DNA from: Ganoderma boninense
Lineage: Eukaryota; Basidiomycota; Agaricomycetes; Polyporales; Polyporaceae
NCBI GenBank assembly: GCA_002900995.3
Contig: CM035304.1
Location: 727,498-791,497, forward strand
Direction of reading: 5' to 3'
Length of the DNA: 64,000 bases
In this document: in pieces, positions 10,761 through 22,906 of the stretch
Layout of the letters: every line of letters starts with the position of its first letter
How positions within the stretch are numbered: position 1 is the stretch's first letter
Translations under genes and position numbers: made by a program
The notes under the pieces: generated by a model
The model's input: the letters and a program-made list of their open reading frames with translations, nothing else
Told to the model about the DNA's origin: nothing
Databases searched by the model: none

Positions 10761-11550
10761 GCGCCGCGTGGCCCCATTGTCCCGACGCCGGACGCGGAGT
10801 ATCCGACATGGTTGACTCTTATCCCTGTGGTTAACTACAGGGCTCCGGGACTATCAAAGCTGGATTCGCAGGACAAGACCATCCCAAATGCTTCTTCCCG
10901 TCTTTGTTCGTCTCATGCCACCCTTGCTTCCAGCCCTTGGCCGTCCGAGTCTCATACCAGACCGTGCACGTGTCGATGCGCACGTTAGGGGATTTTGTCC
11001 AATCTAGTCCGCAGTCAACGTCACGGTACGGAGTGTGCCTTGATGTGTATGAGACTCGGTAGGAGACATGGTCGTGCCATGATTCCCGTGATCACGATGC
11101 TAACCAATAGACCTCGCTTTCTTTGGCGATTGTATGCGGTTAAGGACCGCGGACGGGAGGCTCCCGGAGGTATAAGTAGAATAATGTCTGCGACCATGTA
11201 GAACGAGAGTCTGACCTGGTTCGTCCGACCTTGAGAGAGGTACGTGCAACATAGCATGAGCGTGAAGTAGGGAGCTGCGGCTGAGTACAAAGCTGGAGCT
11301 AATCGAACTAGTCGGTACTCATAGTAGGAAGTCCTTCTGACTGGCAGCTAGTAACGCAAGTCGGCACCCGAGCGCGAGGTAGGTACTGCAGACCATTTGC
11401 CGAAATTGTTCAACCGCCTCCTGGCAAATTGCGTGCTGCAATTCTTGGTTTCTGAGTCAACAGTGACCGACATTTGATGTCCCATCTGAATCTCGCGAGT
11501 GCAAAAGCCGGCAGAAGCATACGGTCTGAGCATGGCCTCCAACACCACGA
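10761..11550. other. Intergenic stretch without a supported gene
   Basis: Short open frames only, on both strands and without splice support. The sequence starts directly at the sharp inner edge of the duplicated segment. Confidence 0.35.
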
Positions 11551-11973
11551 CTATCCATGCCTTTCATGCATCCTTCGTGACAGAATAATCAGGTCAGGCT
11601 TATCTCCAGCGCGCTCGGATTGGAGACTGTCACCAAGCAATTGTGGTATCGGAAAATGTGTGGTGGCCGCATCAGTGCTCTCGAGTCGCTGCTCAGGCTT
11701 CAGCTTCCATCCTTGGTGGCAAATTTTGGACAGGACGCTTGAAACTTCGTCAGTCGCAGATACATGCCCATATTGGTTTATGATGCTTGGCAGCGTCGCC
11801 GTCTGAGGAGCAATGGCTGTCCGTGACCGAGGCCCCTTTCCGTGCTGAATTTGACAGCACAAAACAAAATGTTGTGAACAAAATAGGGTCGACATATCGT
11901 CTATGTACCGAACGGAGTCAAGATAGCCATAACAGAAATCGAAAGCATCCTGGAAACTGTCGCCGACCAACAC
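11551..11973 (-). CDS. Hypothetical protein fragment
   Basis: A minus-strand frame whose second half reads like real protein ('SVLSKICHQGWKLKP', 'PIPQLLGDSLQSE') and ends 'RRMHERHG'. The first half is cysteine-rich and less convincing, so the true coding part may start at an intron end near 11810. It lies just downstream of the minus-strand gene at 13782-12067 and could be a further exon set of a neighbour or a remnant. No family recognised. Confidence 0.3.
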   Translation of the reverse strand: MLVGDSFQDAFDFCYGYLDSVRYIDDMSTLFCSQHFVLCCQIQHGKGPRSRTAIAPQTATLPSIINQYGHVSATDEVSSVLSKICHQGWKLKPEQRLESTDAATTHFPIPQLLGDSLQSERAGDKPDLIILSRRMHERHG

Positions 11974-12066
11974 GGCAGCTGAAGGTGGGTGTTGAAGGAC
12001 CAGCTGAGCCAGTCAAGCAACTACACGGAACTGAAAAGTTGCACGTACGCAATACACGGCACCGTA

Positions 12067-13782
12067 CTACTCATCATCGGAGCGAATCTCATCGTGGTTA
12101 GGATATAGCACGAACTCGCGCGCTTGCGACAAGATGTTGTCCAATTGGTAGTGAGGTAGTTTGCGAGCGAATGAAGAGTGCTGCCGTGTTCTTCCCTCTG
12201 CGGTATACTTGTTAAACGCAGTGGTCTCGATACAAGATTCCACGGTGTCGCCAGTGGGTATCTCGACGACTAAATTCCCATCTTCATCATACCTTACTAA
12301 TTGCGCACGGAATAGCCTCATGGCGAGGAGTGCCTGCCATCCCGCCATTAGTATCGGCGTTAGCATGGTAATGTGTCCAATTCGTACCGCAGCCGCGGCC
12401 AAGCCGATGGCCCCGAACGGATATTCCAACTCCTCGGACGAGCATGCCTCTCCCTCGACCTGTTTACCTCCGTGGATGGCCCGCAAATGACCTGAAAGTG
12501 GGGCGAGCAGGAATGCAGAGTTGAATAGACCCTGAGTAACATTGAGTAGCAATTATAAGGATGAGAACCGTGGACGTACAGAGGAATCAAGACCATCGGG
12601 TTGATCAAGACACACACGATAATCGCGCACCATCCCCTTACAAATCTCTGACCATCTTGAGAAGCTAACAGAGCCATCCGTCGAGCCCTTCAAGAATTTC
12701 TCGACGGCAGCGAGGGAATTGTAGGCGAAAGACTCAAACCAGGCAACGATACTCTCCGACGCCTTTGTACATAGCAACCCGACGCTCAGCTTACGGGCCG
12801 TGACACGCAGGGAAGACGTGACTCACGAGAGAGCGAACGAGGGCGTCGTCTTCCTCCGGCCACGATGGCTCGTGATAGACGGCTAGCCATATGTCTGGGA
12901 GAATGGTCATAAACGCATCCCCCGAAAATTCCCAAGGGTCGCTGCGAGTACCAAGGAACTTCAACAACGTCGGGATGAAGGTCCTTCGCCAAATGGGACG
13001 CTGGTGAAACGGAAGTCCTTGCTCAGCTCGAAGGTCTTCTAAGGATTGCTCGAAGAATATGTCGCTTCCTTGACGCGGATCCTGGAGCCAGTCCTCCAGA
13101 TGGGTGTAGCAGTAGTCGCTCCCCAACTCGGATGGTTCGGGGCTAGGTGTCTTACCGATAGCTTGAATGGGACTCTGATGGATAAGTCGATTGATCAGTC
13201 AATCGTTCACCATCGTCGCGAACACGCACATGAAGGGGAGGCTGGTTGGTAGTCTCAATCAGGGATGGCGATAGACGGCTAGATCTGGTAGCCTCGACTT
13301 CGATCACGAGTCCAGATGCCAGGGTATGCTTGATCCACCGGCCCTTCTTGCTCCCCAACCCCGGGCGGCCGTTGGGGCCATATACAAGTGCCCCACACAA
13401 GCCCTCAGCATCAAATGCCTGTACACTGACTCCCGAACATTGGGGCGTCGGGGCAACCGTAGTCGAAGGCTCAGCAGGGAGAGTCGGTAGAACGGGAGCG
13501 AACACCGATGGCACGGTAACCCCTCGTGGTGCGGTCCGTGCATCATACGCGACCTCCCTATACAGTACAGAGAACGATGAGCACAGTAGATTCGGTATCC
13601 AAAGAGACCTTACTTGTCGGTTCGAACATAAAGGCCGGCGGCTGTCCTGGGCATTTGGAAGGTGTTCTATGGTTCAGGGAAAGTGCGTCCGAGTCAGCAA
13701 ACATGCGATTCATGAGAACTGTCCTTACCTCCTTCTCATCTGAACTCTGGAAGGCACGCGAGATGACAGGTTTCTTCGACAT
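12067..13782 (-). CDS. Unknown Agaricomycete protein, multi-exon
   Basis: Minus-strand exons chain convincingly. A start block at 13782 ('MSKKPVISRAFQSSDEKE') ends at a GTAAGG donor. After it come a short exon ('GQPPAFMFEPT'), a long exon about 13560-13200 ('ALVYGPNGRPGLGSKKGRW'), an exon about 13126-12827 ('FIPTLLKFLGTRSDPWEF') and an exon near 12760-12648 ('ESFAYNSLAAVEKFLKG'). The last exons read 'GLFNSAFLLAPLSGHLRAI', 'EYPFGAIGLAAAA' and 'QLDNILSQAREFV', with the stop at 12067-12069. The end resembles lineage-specific proteins common in mushroom genomes that I cannot name. No catalytic motif is visible. An earlier start at about 13931 ('MKGSRGQPRNVV') is possible if an extra intron is allowed. 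Confidence 0.55.
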
Positions 13783-13799
13783 AACCGAATCTTGAAGGG

Positions 13800-15050
13800 T
13801 CGGGATACTGTCGCCACTGTATCAGAGGAGAGCGGTTCAAGGATATGTGGGACAACCTCAAGGGTGGGGTTCTCAAGTCCACGTAGACCGCTACGCACGA
13901 CATTCCTCGGTTGCCCTCTCGATCCTTTCATGACATCATTGAGCTTCAAGTCATCGGGGAGTGTTCTCGGTGCTCAGATCCGACTGAGGTCCGGTCGTGG
14001 TGACCGGAGCCGGATAAAAAAACTAGCTGTTCGGGGGAGCGAAGGATCGAATGTGTCTATCGGAAGGCCATTGTGTGATTATGATTGCGTCCGAAGCACT
14101 GAGCTGTCGATGTAGCCTTTGAGAGATTTGCGGTGGAGAGGCCATCGATGAGGGGAGGAAAGGTCCGGTGAACGGTTTCTGGGTCTTCGCACGAGACACC
14201 GCCTTCGGGCCCACGCTGTTGAGGGTGAAAGAGCGTGAGTTGCATTTGGCACAGTCGTGGCGTGGGACATGGTTCCTTACTAAGCTTAAGGCCGGATGTG
14301 GAAGGGCGCGCGAAGCGCGCGCGCGGCCCTCTGTGCTTCTCCTACCCTCTCCCGCATCCAGGCCACAGGCCTCTGGCCCGACAAGTACACCTAATCCACC
14401 ACTCCTCAATGCTCCGGAAGAGTGGTCTTCTGCGCTGCACCCTCAGCCGGGCTCCGATCCTCTCATCCCTCAGACTCGCTAAAGGGTCCATGTCGTTCCC
14501 GGGACCCGCCTGTCGTCGGAGGTTCACGCCACGATTGGTGCATCCTGGTTCTTCCCAGAGAGGGATGCGTGCGTTCTTCAGGCCGGTGAGTAGGCCGACT
14601 GTGTCGCACCACGGCCACCCTTAGCAGACCACGATTCGGCTCACCAACTCTTCGGTTCATTCTCGTCAATCTCCGCTCCTTTCGCTGAGCGGGATTGGCC
14701 CGTCGGTGAACGGTGAACGCAAGGCGAACCAAATCAGTACTTCCGCGTGGCGAGGATGGCGCTGACAATCCTCGTCTCCTAGATCCCGGCGGCTTCCTGC
14801 CCACCTGACGAGTCATTCGCCCGCCCGTCAACCTCGGCGGCCCGATGTTCAAAAGAAAATAGTACCCCAGAAGGAAGTTCTCTGCGAGTAAACTAGAGAC
14901 CTGGGGTCAGAGTGGGGTCCAAGCCGCTAGATGCACTTCGGCGCGTCTCGAAATAAGTTGAGTATGGACCTGTCGGATGCTTACATTGCTGCTTTCATGT
15001 CGTCAGTGTCCGCGGGGCCGAGCACGAAGTTGACCGAGCACCGAGCACCC
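13800..15050. other. Intergenic, GC-rich, no supported gene
   Basis: Both strands show overlapping open frames without intron support. At 14308-14331 there is an alternating 'gcgcgcgaagcgcgcgcgcg' stretch able to form a short hairpin. Nothing resembling ribosomal or transfer RNA was seen. The last 60 bases hold the promoter of the gene starting at 15159. Confidence 0.35.
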
Positions 15051-15052
15051 CA

Positions 15053-15060
15053 ATTATAAA
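15053..15060 (+). promoter_or_regulatory. TATA box of the second DUF6698-type gene
   Basis: 'attataaaag' lies about 100 nt upstream of the ATG at 15159, consistent with a TATA box and a transcription start near 15085. Confidence 0.6.
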
Positions 15061-15158
15061 AGCAACAGGCCCTCGTCGTTCCTTCAGTCTGGGTGCATTA
15101 TCGGAGCCCTCCCTCACACTCTCACTTGTCAGTCACTTCACCCTCAACCTTGTCGAGA

Positions 15159-16371
15159 TGCAACGCCAGGGATCTACTCTCTCTCGATGCGTGGACATGT
15201 TTGTTCTTCCCGCCGCCGTCATCTCTGCCGGTACTGGTGAGAAGTTCGATCCTTCCCTTGAGATCCTTGATGCAGAGTGCGCAACCATCTTTTTGCTTGT
15301 CTGACAACGAACACTAACGGATCCTTCTCCGAAGAATGCCTCTTCTTCAGCAATACTGGAGGGAGCTGCTTTACCTACGTCCTTCTCTTGAGGCGGATCT
15401 CCAGGGTTTGAATGCGCAGGGTTATATGGACGTCAGCAATGCTGTACGTTATTGACCTGCAGGCACCTAGTTCTCCGCTCACGATCCTTTTTAAGTTCCT
15501 CAGAGAGCGGGGTCAGACCAATGCCGACGACTCTGTGTCAATCTCCTTCGCTCTTGTAGATTGGCTTGCAGCTGAGCTTGAAGCCGCAAACGTTCAGCTT
15601 AAGCAGAGCACAAGGGCAGACCGCGGTTTCAACAACGTCGTCACTGGTCGCTACTTGTGCCCGGTTTCTCTGGATTACGGCGATAACGCGTGAGTGTTGG
15701 CCCATCTCGATTTAATGCTCATATACCGATTGATTTTCGTTATGTTTAGTGTGAAAGAAGCTCTGTTACGGGGTCACCTCGCCTCCCCCGCAGACGGCCT
15801 GCCGAGCTTTTTGTTCGACCTGGAGAAATATGACCCCGCAGCACCTTGGGAGTCATTTCTCCGTGGGCCACTGATCGTGTTGGTACGTCAGACTTCCTTG
15901 ATAGCGTTCCCAAAGCAATACATGAGATCATCTAGGCTTGGAATCATATCTTCGACCATCCAAGCTGCAGGGAGCGTGCCTACAAAAAGTCGCTGGTTTA
16001 TATCAGTGTCGCCAAGGCGCATGGTATGGTTGAAGTTACTCCAGGTTCAATCATCTACGCTGCTACTATGGTACACTCTCCAAAATGGCATGTAGCAAGC
16101 ATGACGTTCGCTGACTAGTTCCTTGGTCCCGCAGGTGCATTTCGCGTTGTCGACAGCTTCTTCTATCTACCAGAAGCACCTAGAGATTCGCGCTCTACAT
16201 CATGAACTAGTCATCTTTTTCAATGACCCGGCTTTTTGGGACGAGGTTGAAGCCCTGCTCAGATGGTGGAATAGGTATGAGATTCAGTCTGAGCGATTCA
16301 CACTGGCGATACAGCTGACAGAATTTCTTAGAATTGCTTTTCCTACGTATGAGTCACAGGCCATCCCTTGA
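15159..16371 (+). CDS. DUF6698-type protein, second copy
   Basis: The start ATG at 15159 follows a TATA box. The early exons read 'MQRQGSTLSRCVDMFVLPAA' and 'MPLLQQYWRELLYLRPSL'. The core exon 15525-15689 gives 'FALVDWLAAELEAAN' and 'FNNVVTGRYLCPVSLDY'. The next gives 'LPSFLFDLEKYDPAAPWES' and 'FLRGPLIVL', then 'AWNHIFDHPSCRERAYKK', 'AKAHGMVEVTPGSIIYAAT', 'VHFALSTASSIYQKH' and 'VEALLRWWNR', with a stop at 16369-16371. Block order and spacing match the minus-strand gene at 6329-2128, so both belong to the same family, but this copy is clearly diverged. The first intron boundaries are the least certain. Function unknown; no lesion seen. Confidence 0.75.
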
Positions 16372-18990
16372 GTCGGGATGATCCAAGCCAACGTGCCGGC
16401 CCGGGGCCTTGCAGCCAGGTAGATTGGAATTGCTCCATGACCTCTTTGCTAACAGGGTGGAATGCGTATGTGATGATGATCGTTGATGCATACGAAGGCC
16501 TGTACGCTTTCGAGACCCCTTCTTGTAGTCACAGACTTTCAGTAGTCAAAATGCCAGTGTTTTCGCTCCGAGTCGCTATCAATTTGCGACAGATAGTGGG
16601 ACGGTAAGGAAAAGTTCCGCGTTTGCTAAGGTTTCTCTCCATATGGCTGCGCAAATGGTCGGGCTCAGTTCAAGTCAGACTCGGAAGGATAGCGTCAACC
16701 CCATGCAGATACGAGGTGGTTTCCGTACGGCTAGTGAGTGCCACGGCTACGTCAAGGTGATGATGTGGCGCTGCCTCCGGTGGGCAAGGAGACCTGAGGT
16801 GGCAAAGAAGTCGTGTCGCGAACACGTCCGAGCGTGCGCGAAGGGGAGGAGAGCAGTGGGAGAGGTTGGTGGACAGGCTCGGACAGCCGGGAAGTAGGTA
16901 CCTCAGGTAGGTCGTCGGATAACAAGAATAATTGGCGGAGGATTCGACGAAGAGGTTGCGCGAAAGACGACGGCGACGAGAGGCGAGACGAGACGGTCGT
17001 GAGGGCATACGGGCGCGCTACGAAGGGGTAAGCAAAAGCTGCCATTCCAAATAAAAGAGGGGGCTAGGAGAGGTTCCTCCGCGTGCAACCCATGACTAGG
17101 GACGGGTCCGCGAGACGAAACACAATGCTTACAGGTCAAGTACCCAGACAAGACATGACACGAGGCGTTAAGTACTGAACGAAGCTGGTGCGCTCAGCCG
17201 GAGCACCACTACGTAGATAAAGACGGCGGGAGGAACTGGCGGGGTGTGAGCTGACATGGCGCACTGGACTCTGGCTTGGGACTATCGCATACAGGTGTTG
17301 AGTGCTCGCGTCGTAGCGGTAGCTTGACGTCGAAGGGGATATAGGTACATCGCGGAGCGAGGACGACGCTGCTAAGAGGAAGTATACGAAGCTGCGGGCA
17401 GCCGCGAGGGGGTTTGGAACTTGGAGGGATTCGTTCGAAGGGGACGAGGAGATTAGTGACTCTGAGGAGGGCGAACCGAGGCTGAGCGGAGGCCGTTGTT
17501 GGTGGCGATAGACAAAGTGTAATGCAGCACCTCGGCACGTCAACCCAGTTGGGAAGAACAGCGATCAGAAGATGCCCATGTGGGGGATGAAGTATATGAG
17601 CGGATACGAGCACAAGAATGTGACGCCAAACGTTCATGTCGTCTGTACCATCGGATGCATCTTCGATGAGTGTCGCGATCTACACAACAGCAGTATTAGG
17701 CATCGATTCATTGAGGTGGAGCGTGAGACGATCGAGGGGGTGGTCGCACGGCGATGAGACAGAAGGGAGAGACAGAGCTTAGAACAGATATGACGGAGTC
17801 TTATGAAGGACATCGGGAATATGGCCAAGAGCTTGGGGGAAGGTGCACGCCGGTGATGACACCCGACAAGGACTTTATCGAGACTCATGGGAATGCGGCC
17901 TTCCTGCTTGGTGGGGATACGCTTAAACGGTCAGAAAATGAGAGCGGAAGGCAGTGGCCTCTGGCGACGGACCTCAAGTTGCACTTCGTGCTACTAATCT
18001 CTCTGGGAGCCTTCATCTGACTCCTCCACTTTGCACTACGTTTCCGCCTCTTGAAGTTGGAAATTTCCCGATTGCTTATCCATATGATCGTCGACTTAAC
18101 GTTAGAGAAGTTGAGCATTGCTGAGCTGACGTCGAAGAAGACACACCTGTTGAGATCTACATACGAAATCTTACGCCCGTGGCGGCGTGGAGGGTGGAAG
18201 CCGGTGCCAGCGGCGGCGGCCGTGAAGCTGCTCCTAGCCGCAGCGCTAATGCTCCGTGCCAATACGTCAACATTGATGACGTCATCCAACTTCGAAGCGG
18301 AAGACGCGAACTTGAAGATGAACGTGTCCGGTTTCTCCCCGCCACCACCTTCCCTGGGCGTCCTCGCTTGTGCGAGAGAGACCAAATGTCCATCTCACGG
18401 AAGGCTTCTACTATGGGGATCTCAGGCTGCAGCTTGAGATACCACTGATCGCACATGTATGCTCTTCAGCTCATCAGTCTACCACACATGGTACTAGTAG
18501 TAGGAGACTCGTACAAATGGACTCGGATTCCGTCTACGGCAACATTCCTCCGCCCGCATTTGATCCGGAGGGTTTCTTTGGGGAACCCTTCCAGTCTTCT
18601 AATCCCATCTCATTATGACCTAGATTCTCTGGAGGGAGAGACTCCTCATAGTCGTAGTATCTGTGTACTGCTTCCACGCCATGCAAATAGGAGTGAATGG
18701 CGTGACCTGTAAGCTGAGAGGTAAGCCCTGATACTAAGGACAACAGCCAGCAGTGGAATCCTGCCCCATTGCCTAGGAAAACGTGGACTTCTACGTCGAC
18801 TAGCTGCCGGCAACGGACTGGAATAGGTAAACAATTTGCGCCCTAGAGCTGCCCCCCTTCCGGCATAGGCCTTTCTACTACTAGGAAGATAAAGACTCTT
18901 CGATTGATCTCTGAGGAAACAGGTCTCATTAAATGGACTCGGAGGGGAGAGCTACTCCCCCTGCCCAACCCACCTTGACTACCCCGTAAG
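16372..18990. other. Stretch without a confident gene
   Basis: Both strands are moderately open, for example minus 17008-16670 and 18385-17885 and plus 18370-18618, but frames conflict and no motif or intron chain stands out. Two minus-strand peptides share 'SYLHGVDAI' (near 16700) and 'SYLHGVEAV' (near 18680), hinting at two remnants of one repeated gene. Confidence 0.3.
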
Positions 18991-19003
18991 GCACGCACGC
19001 GCC

Positions 19004-19789
19004 ATGCTATCTACCACTACTACGACTATCACAGCCGCATCCCACTCTCCAGACATCGTCTACGCCAAATGGCGGGGCCGCATCACCAACCAGCCGCTGC
19101 AGCGAGACCTCCCCTCCTACACAGACTACTACGATGTTACCATCCGCCCCGAGCTCCCCCTCGCTGTTGGACGAATGATCAAAATCTGGACGCTCATAGA
19201 AACACACCACACACTCCTCGACAACTCTGCCGAACTCATTCCATATGACAGCTACGACTCTGGAGTCGGAGGGAGGATCACCCGGATGCGTTCAGTAGAA
19301 GGGAACACGGTGGAGTTTGTCCTTGAAAATCACATCAAAAATTCCGTGGTCAGCCTTGCGTATATCTCCGTCCCATATATCCTGAACGTCACTGCAAAGT
19401 TGGACACATTTTGGAGACTCTTCCAGTGGTTCACTGTGGCGAAGAATCAGCCCAATGCGCGCTTCATCCATCTCGAGAGCGCACAGTGGTCATACACACG
19501 ACCACAGAGTCGTCGCGGTGCCCGGCCCGTCAGATCGGCGCGGTGGAAAAGCCGACGAAATGCTCCGATGAGAAGGCCGACGAAAAAAAGGGAGCCTCAG
19601 TTATCAACGTCCTCAGGAGAGACGAGTGGGAGGAAGACGCAGATGATGATGATTGGGAGGGTCAGGATGCGGAACACTGATACAGTCAACTTGATGTGCG
19701 AGCTTTTACCGACCGCTTTTGAACAGTACTCACATATGGCTTATAGGCTGAGAGAACGTTGCCGAGACAACAATTCAAGTGTTTATTAG
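19004..19789 (+). CDS. Hypothetical protein
   Basis: An open frame of 261 codons beginning 'MLSTTTTTITAASHS'. The first 130 residues look like a folded protein ('LPLAVGRMIKIWTLIETHH', 'VEGNTVEFVLENHIKN'). After about 19400 the composition becomes arginine-rich and less convincing, so an intron or the real end may lie there. No family recognised. No neighbour on the same strand suggests a role. Confidence 0.4.
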   Translation: MLSTTTTTITAASHSPDIVYAKWRGRITNQPLQRDLPSYTDYYDVTIRPELPLAVGRMIKIWTLIETHHTLLDNSAELIPYDSYDSGVGGRITRMRSVEGNTVEFVLENHIKNSVVSLAYISVPYILNVTAKLDTFWRLFQWFTVAKNQPNARFIHLESAQWSYTRPQSRRGARPVRSARWKSRRNAPMRRPTKKREPQLSTSSGETSGRKTQMMMIGRVRMRNTDTVNLMCELLPTAFEQYSHMAYRLRERCRDNNSSVY

Positions 19790-20623
19790 GCGAAGTCAGA
19801 GGCGGACTGGGAGAGGAGAAATTTGAAGAAGTCATGGGCGCTGGAAGAGCGCCCCGCCGATACTTAGTCAGCATCACCGTTCTGTGCTGCGACGCTTGTT
19901 CCGCAAGGCAGTTCGTGCGGAGCACGCAAATTCGTTCGGAGAAGGCGGCTTTCTCCGAACCTAGGGTTCCCAATGTTGCCGCTGTGTAATATGTATGTAC
20001 TTCGAGTCGTACACTGGCAGACGCGCCGCCGCTGGAAATTGCTCCTTCTCCTTCCCTTTCCGCCCGCTGGCAGTCTCTCGTCGTCATGCTTGCTGCGTTG
20101 GCGGCGGTATCCTGGCCCCAAGATCTTAACCCGGTTGCCTCGGGTATGGTGCGGTGACGGCGAGTCTTCATTTCTAGACTAGCTGCGCACGATGCTTTGG
20201 TGCCATCCGACTTGGGCATTGAATATTGGCGACCTCAACTCTTTGTAGAAGGCTTACCTACAGCCACATCGCAGCACAAAGACTCACTGCGATGCCTTTT
20301 TGTGCCGCACAAGAAATACTAGGTGAGTCCCGACTCGCTCCTCCAGCAACCCCAGCCTAGCCGCGTTCGTGGTTAGTTCATGCGCTGGCCACCTTGTATG
20401 ACGATGAGTTATTTCCCTGATTTTATGCTTGCAATCTGTGCTTTGTTGTTTCGCCATCGACGCTGACGTCCCATTTCGACATTCAGTTGCGTCCTTCGCA
20501 CTCACTTTGGCTTCCATACCTCGGCGTGCCTTGCGGTCGCGCCTGCCTTTGACTGGTCCACGACAGTACTTCAAGGCTGCCTCAGTGAGTCGACACGTAT
20601 CTTCCTCCTCTCCTTCCCCCGCC

Positions 20624-22218
20624 ATGGCTGGCACCCAGCCCTGTTCATCCCCCCTGGCGCCGTCCCTCAGCTTCAGCGACTGCAAACTAACACCTCTCGG
20701 CGTCAGTGCAATGACGGCGCATTTGCGCACTCTTCCCATCCTACAAACCACCCCTGAAGCTCGTGTCTGAGCTGCGGCGATCGTACTGATTACATTCGGC
20801 GGGTCGTCGGATGTAATTGATCTTGTCCCCGGCAGAGATCGGACTCCCCGCTCTGGTTCTTACGACGCTTATGCGACCGCGATGCGCTGGAACTGGCAAG
20901 ACGAACTCGGAGAGGAGTATATGAGAATGCTTACGGATATGGTGCGTCCCTTTTGATATGTTCTTGTGATGCAGATATTTACATTCGGTTGTAGCTCACC
21001 GTTTATGACTGGGCCTCCGGTGGGCTGAGCTTCTTTATTTCGGCGCCAGCGACTAGCCGCTTGAGGACCCCTCCTACAATCACCGGGGTTGAGATGCATG
21101 TTTTCCTTGCCGACGACCAAATTCATGAACAGTCACAGACCCAGACTGCCTTCGCTCGCATGGTGCAATAGTTCGCAGAAGCGGTTGCCCTCCCTGCGAT
21201 GCAACGCTTCGCCAAGGCGAAGTCATTCACGTCCCCGAGGTTCCTGACCATCACAGCCGATCCAAATCCCCGTCTCGATGCTCAGCACTTGATCCCACCG
21301 CCGAACACACCCTGGCGCACCTCCTACGGCAGGGGCAGCGGTGTACCCGAGCGGCTTACCGCCGAGGAAGTCGCCCTTGTTGGTGCCGTCCCAGCAACGT
21401 TTTCTGTCATCCCTTAACCTCAGGCTATCCCTTCACGAGTCACCGCGGCCTTCGTCCCTCCCACACAGTCATCTTCAAGTCCGAGCTACGGAAAGGGGAA
21501 TAGGCCGAGTATAAGCCATGGACTGTAGACGTCAGGCATTATGCCCAGCAGTTCCAAGTCTGCCGTGAGACCGACGACGCTGGTTGTCGCGCTATCATGC
21601 AGCTGTCATCGACCCCTTGCGTCGTGTCGACGAGCTCGGAGTCGCCAAGCAAACTCAGTTGTTCGAAATCGAGTCCCTTCGACAAGCACTCCAGGAGCCC
21701 TCAGACCGTTCGTCTGCTCCGCTACGCCCGTGCTTTCGGTCATTGCTGACAGCACCACTTATCTAGGGCGCCATGTGCAGCCAATGCGATCCATGACAAG
21801 CGCACCGTCTGTCCCCGAGCCAATCCAGCGTTCCTCCCGCCGGTTTGACAAGGAAGATTCGTGGATGTCTTCCCTGGGGCGTTCAGGCACGTCAACGACC
21901 GATAGCCCGGTGACGTCCCTGGTCTCTTCGGTCCCCGTCACCCCCTCCCATCCTTCCACGTATGATACCTTGCGCGGTAAGAGCGAGACCCCTCTGAGTA
22001 AGGGGAAGATATTTGGTCTATCCACCGAGGCCGTTCTGGCGTGCCGTGGGCTACCGCGCCGGACGCATATATCCTTCGAGACGGAAAATAACTATCCCGT
22101 GGACTACTGGGTGCAAGCCCTGCGTCTGAAGGTAAAGGACTGTTCCAACGATGTAGCGCATGACCTGATCGAGGCGATGAAGGCTGATGGTCGATTGACA
22201 GCTTCCACGCGATCATGA
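20624..22218 (+). pseudogene. Decayed multi-exon gene of unknown family
   Basis: Protein-like blocks appear in order: 'MRWNWQDELGEEYMRML' (20882-20938), then across a GTGCGT...TTGTAG intron 'LTVYDWASGGLSFF' (from 20995), 'EMHVFLADDQIHEQ', 'LTAEEVALVGAVPATF', 'GVAKQTQLFEIESLRQAL' (near 21640) and 'YPVDYWVQALRLKVKDC' (near 22100). The frame from 20995 carries an in-frame TAG (caa-tag-ttc, near 21169) and a TAA (21415-21417) beyond which it stays open, and a frame shift is needed near 21595. These are signs of decay, although unresolved introns could hide some. A central block looks coiled-coil forming. Function unknown. Confidence 0.4.
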
Positions 22219-22849
22219 TCTTTTGGGCCAAGGATTTGAGCTGGATGTCCGCGAAATGTACTTGTACCGCCCTTTCTTGGCGTTTCCTCGCCGTCTTACC
22301 CAGTTATTGAGGGCTACCCTTAATATCCTTCACGAAACGTGCCTTGGATGTATATATCCCTCCACATGTGTTTCAAAATCGCCAATGTCAACAATACGCA
22401 GCGGTCACGGTCGCGGATCCAGTGTACGGAACCTCATTTACCTTTTCTAGTCTATAGGCTTCTCGTCTTTCGCTGGCTGTCAGCGGCGCTGCGATGTGAG
22501 CCACGAACCTTGACCAAGCAAGCGTGGCGCGGAAGACCCACTTACCAGTGCCAGTTGCACGACTGCCGTCCAGCATTTTCAGGCGCCTCACGCTCGTGGA
22601 CTTCCGCTCGCCACCGCCAAACGCGATACCTGGTCCATAAAGTGGCCAACTAGGATCTTCTGCGGTGACTCCTAGTTGGCGATTTCAGTGCAAGCTTGAG
22701 GATAGCTGACCCGTTTGGGGATGTGGAGAAGCAGCCTACCGAATAAATGTGCCAACATGCATGTTCTATCAGCCCGTCCGATCCGGTCAGGGTTCCAGGG
22801 TGAACAATAATCTCGGTTGAGGCGGCGACGTCGTCGTAGTTCCCCGCTG

Positions 22850-22857
22850 TATAAAAG
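22850..22857 (+). promoter_or_regulatory. TATA box
   Basis: A perfect 'tataaaag' 57 nt upstream of the ATG at 22907. Confidence 0.65.
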
Positions 22858-22906
22858 CTACACAAGCCCATCGTCTTCTCCAGACATCCTCCCTCCACTG
22901 CCCTCT

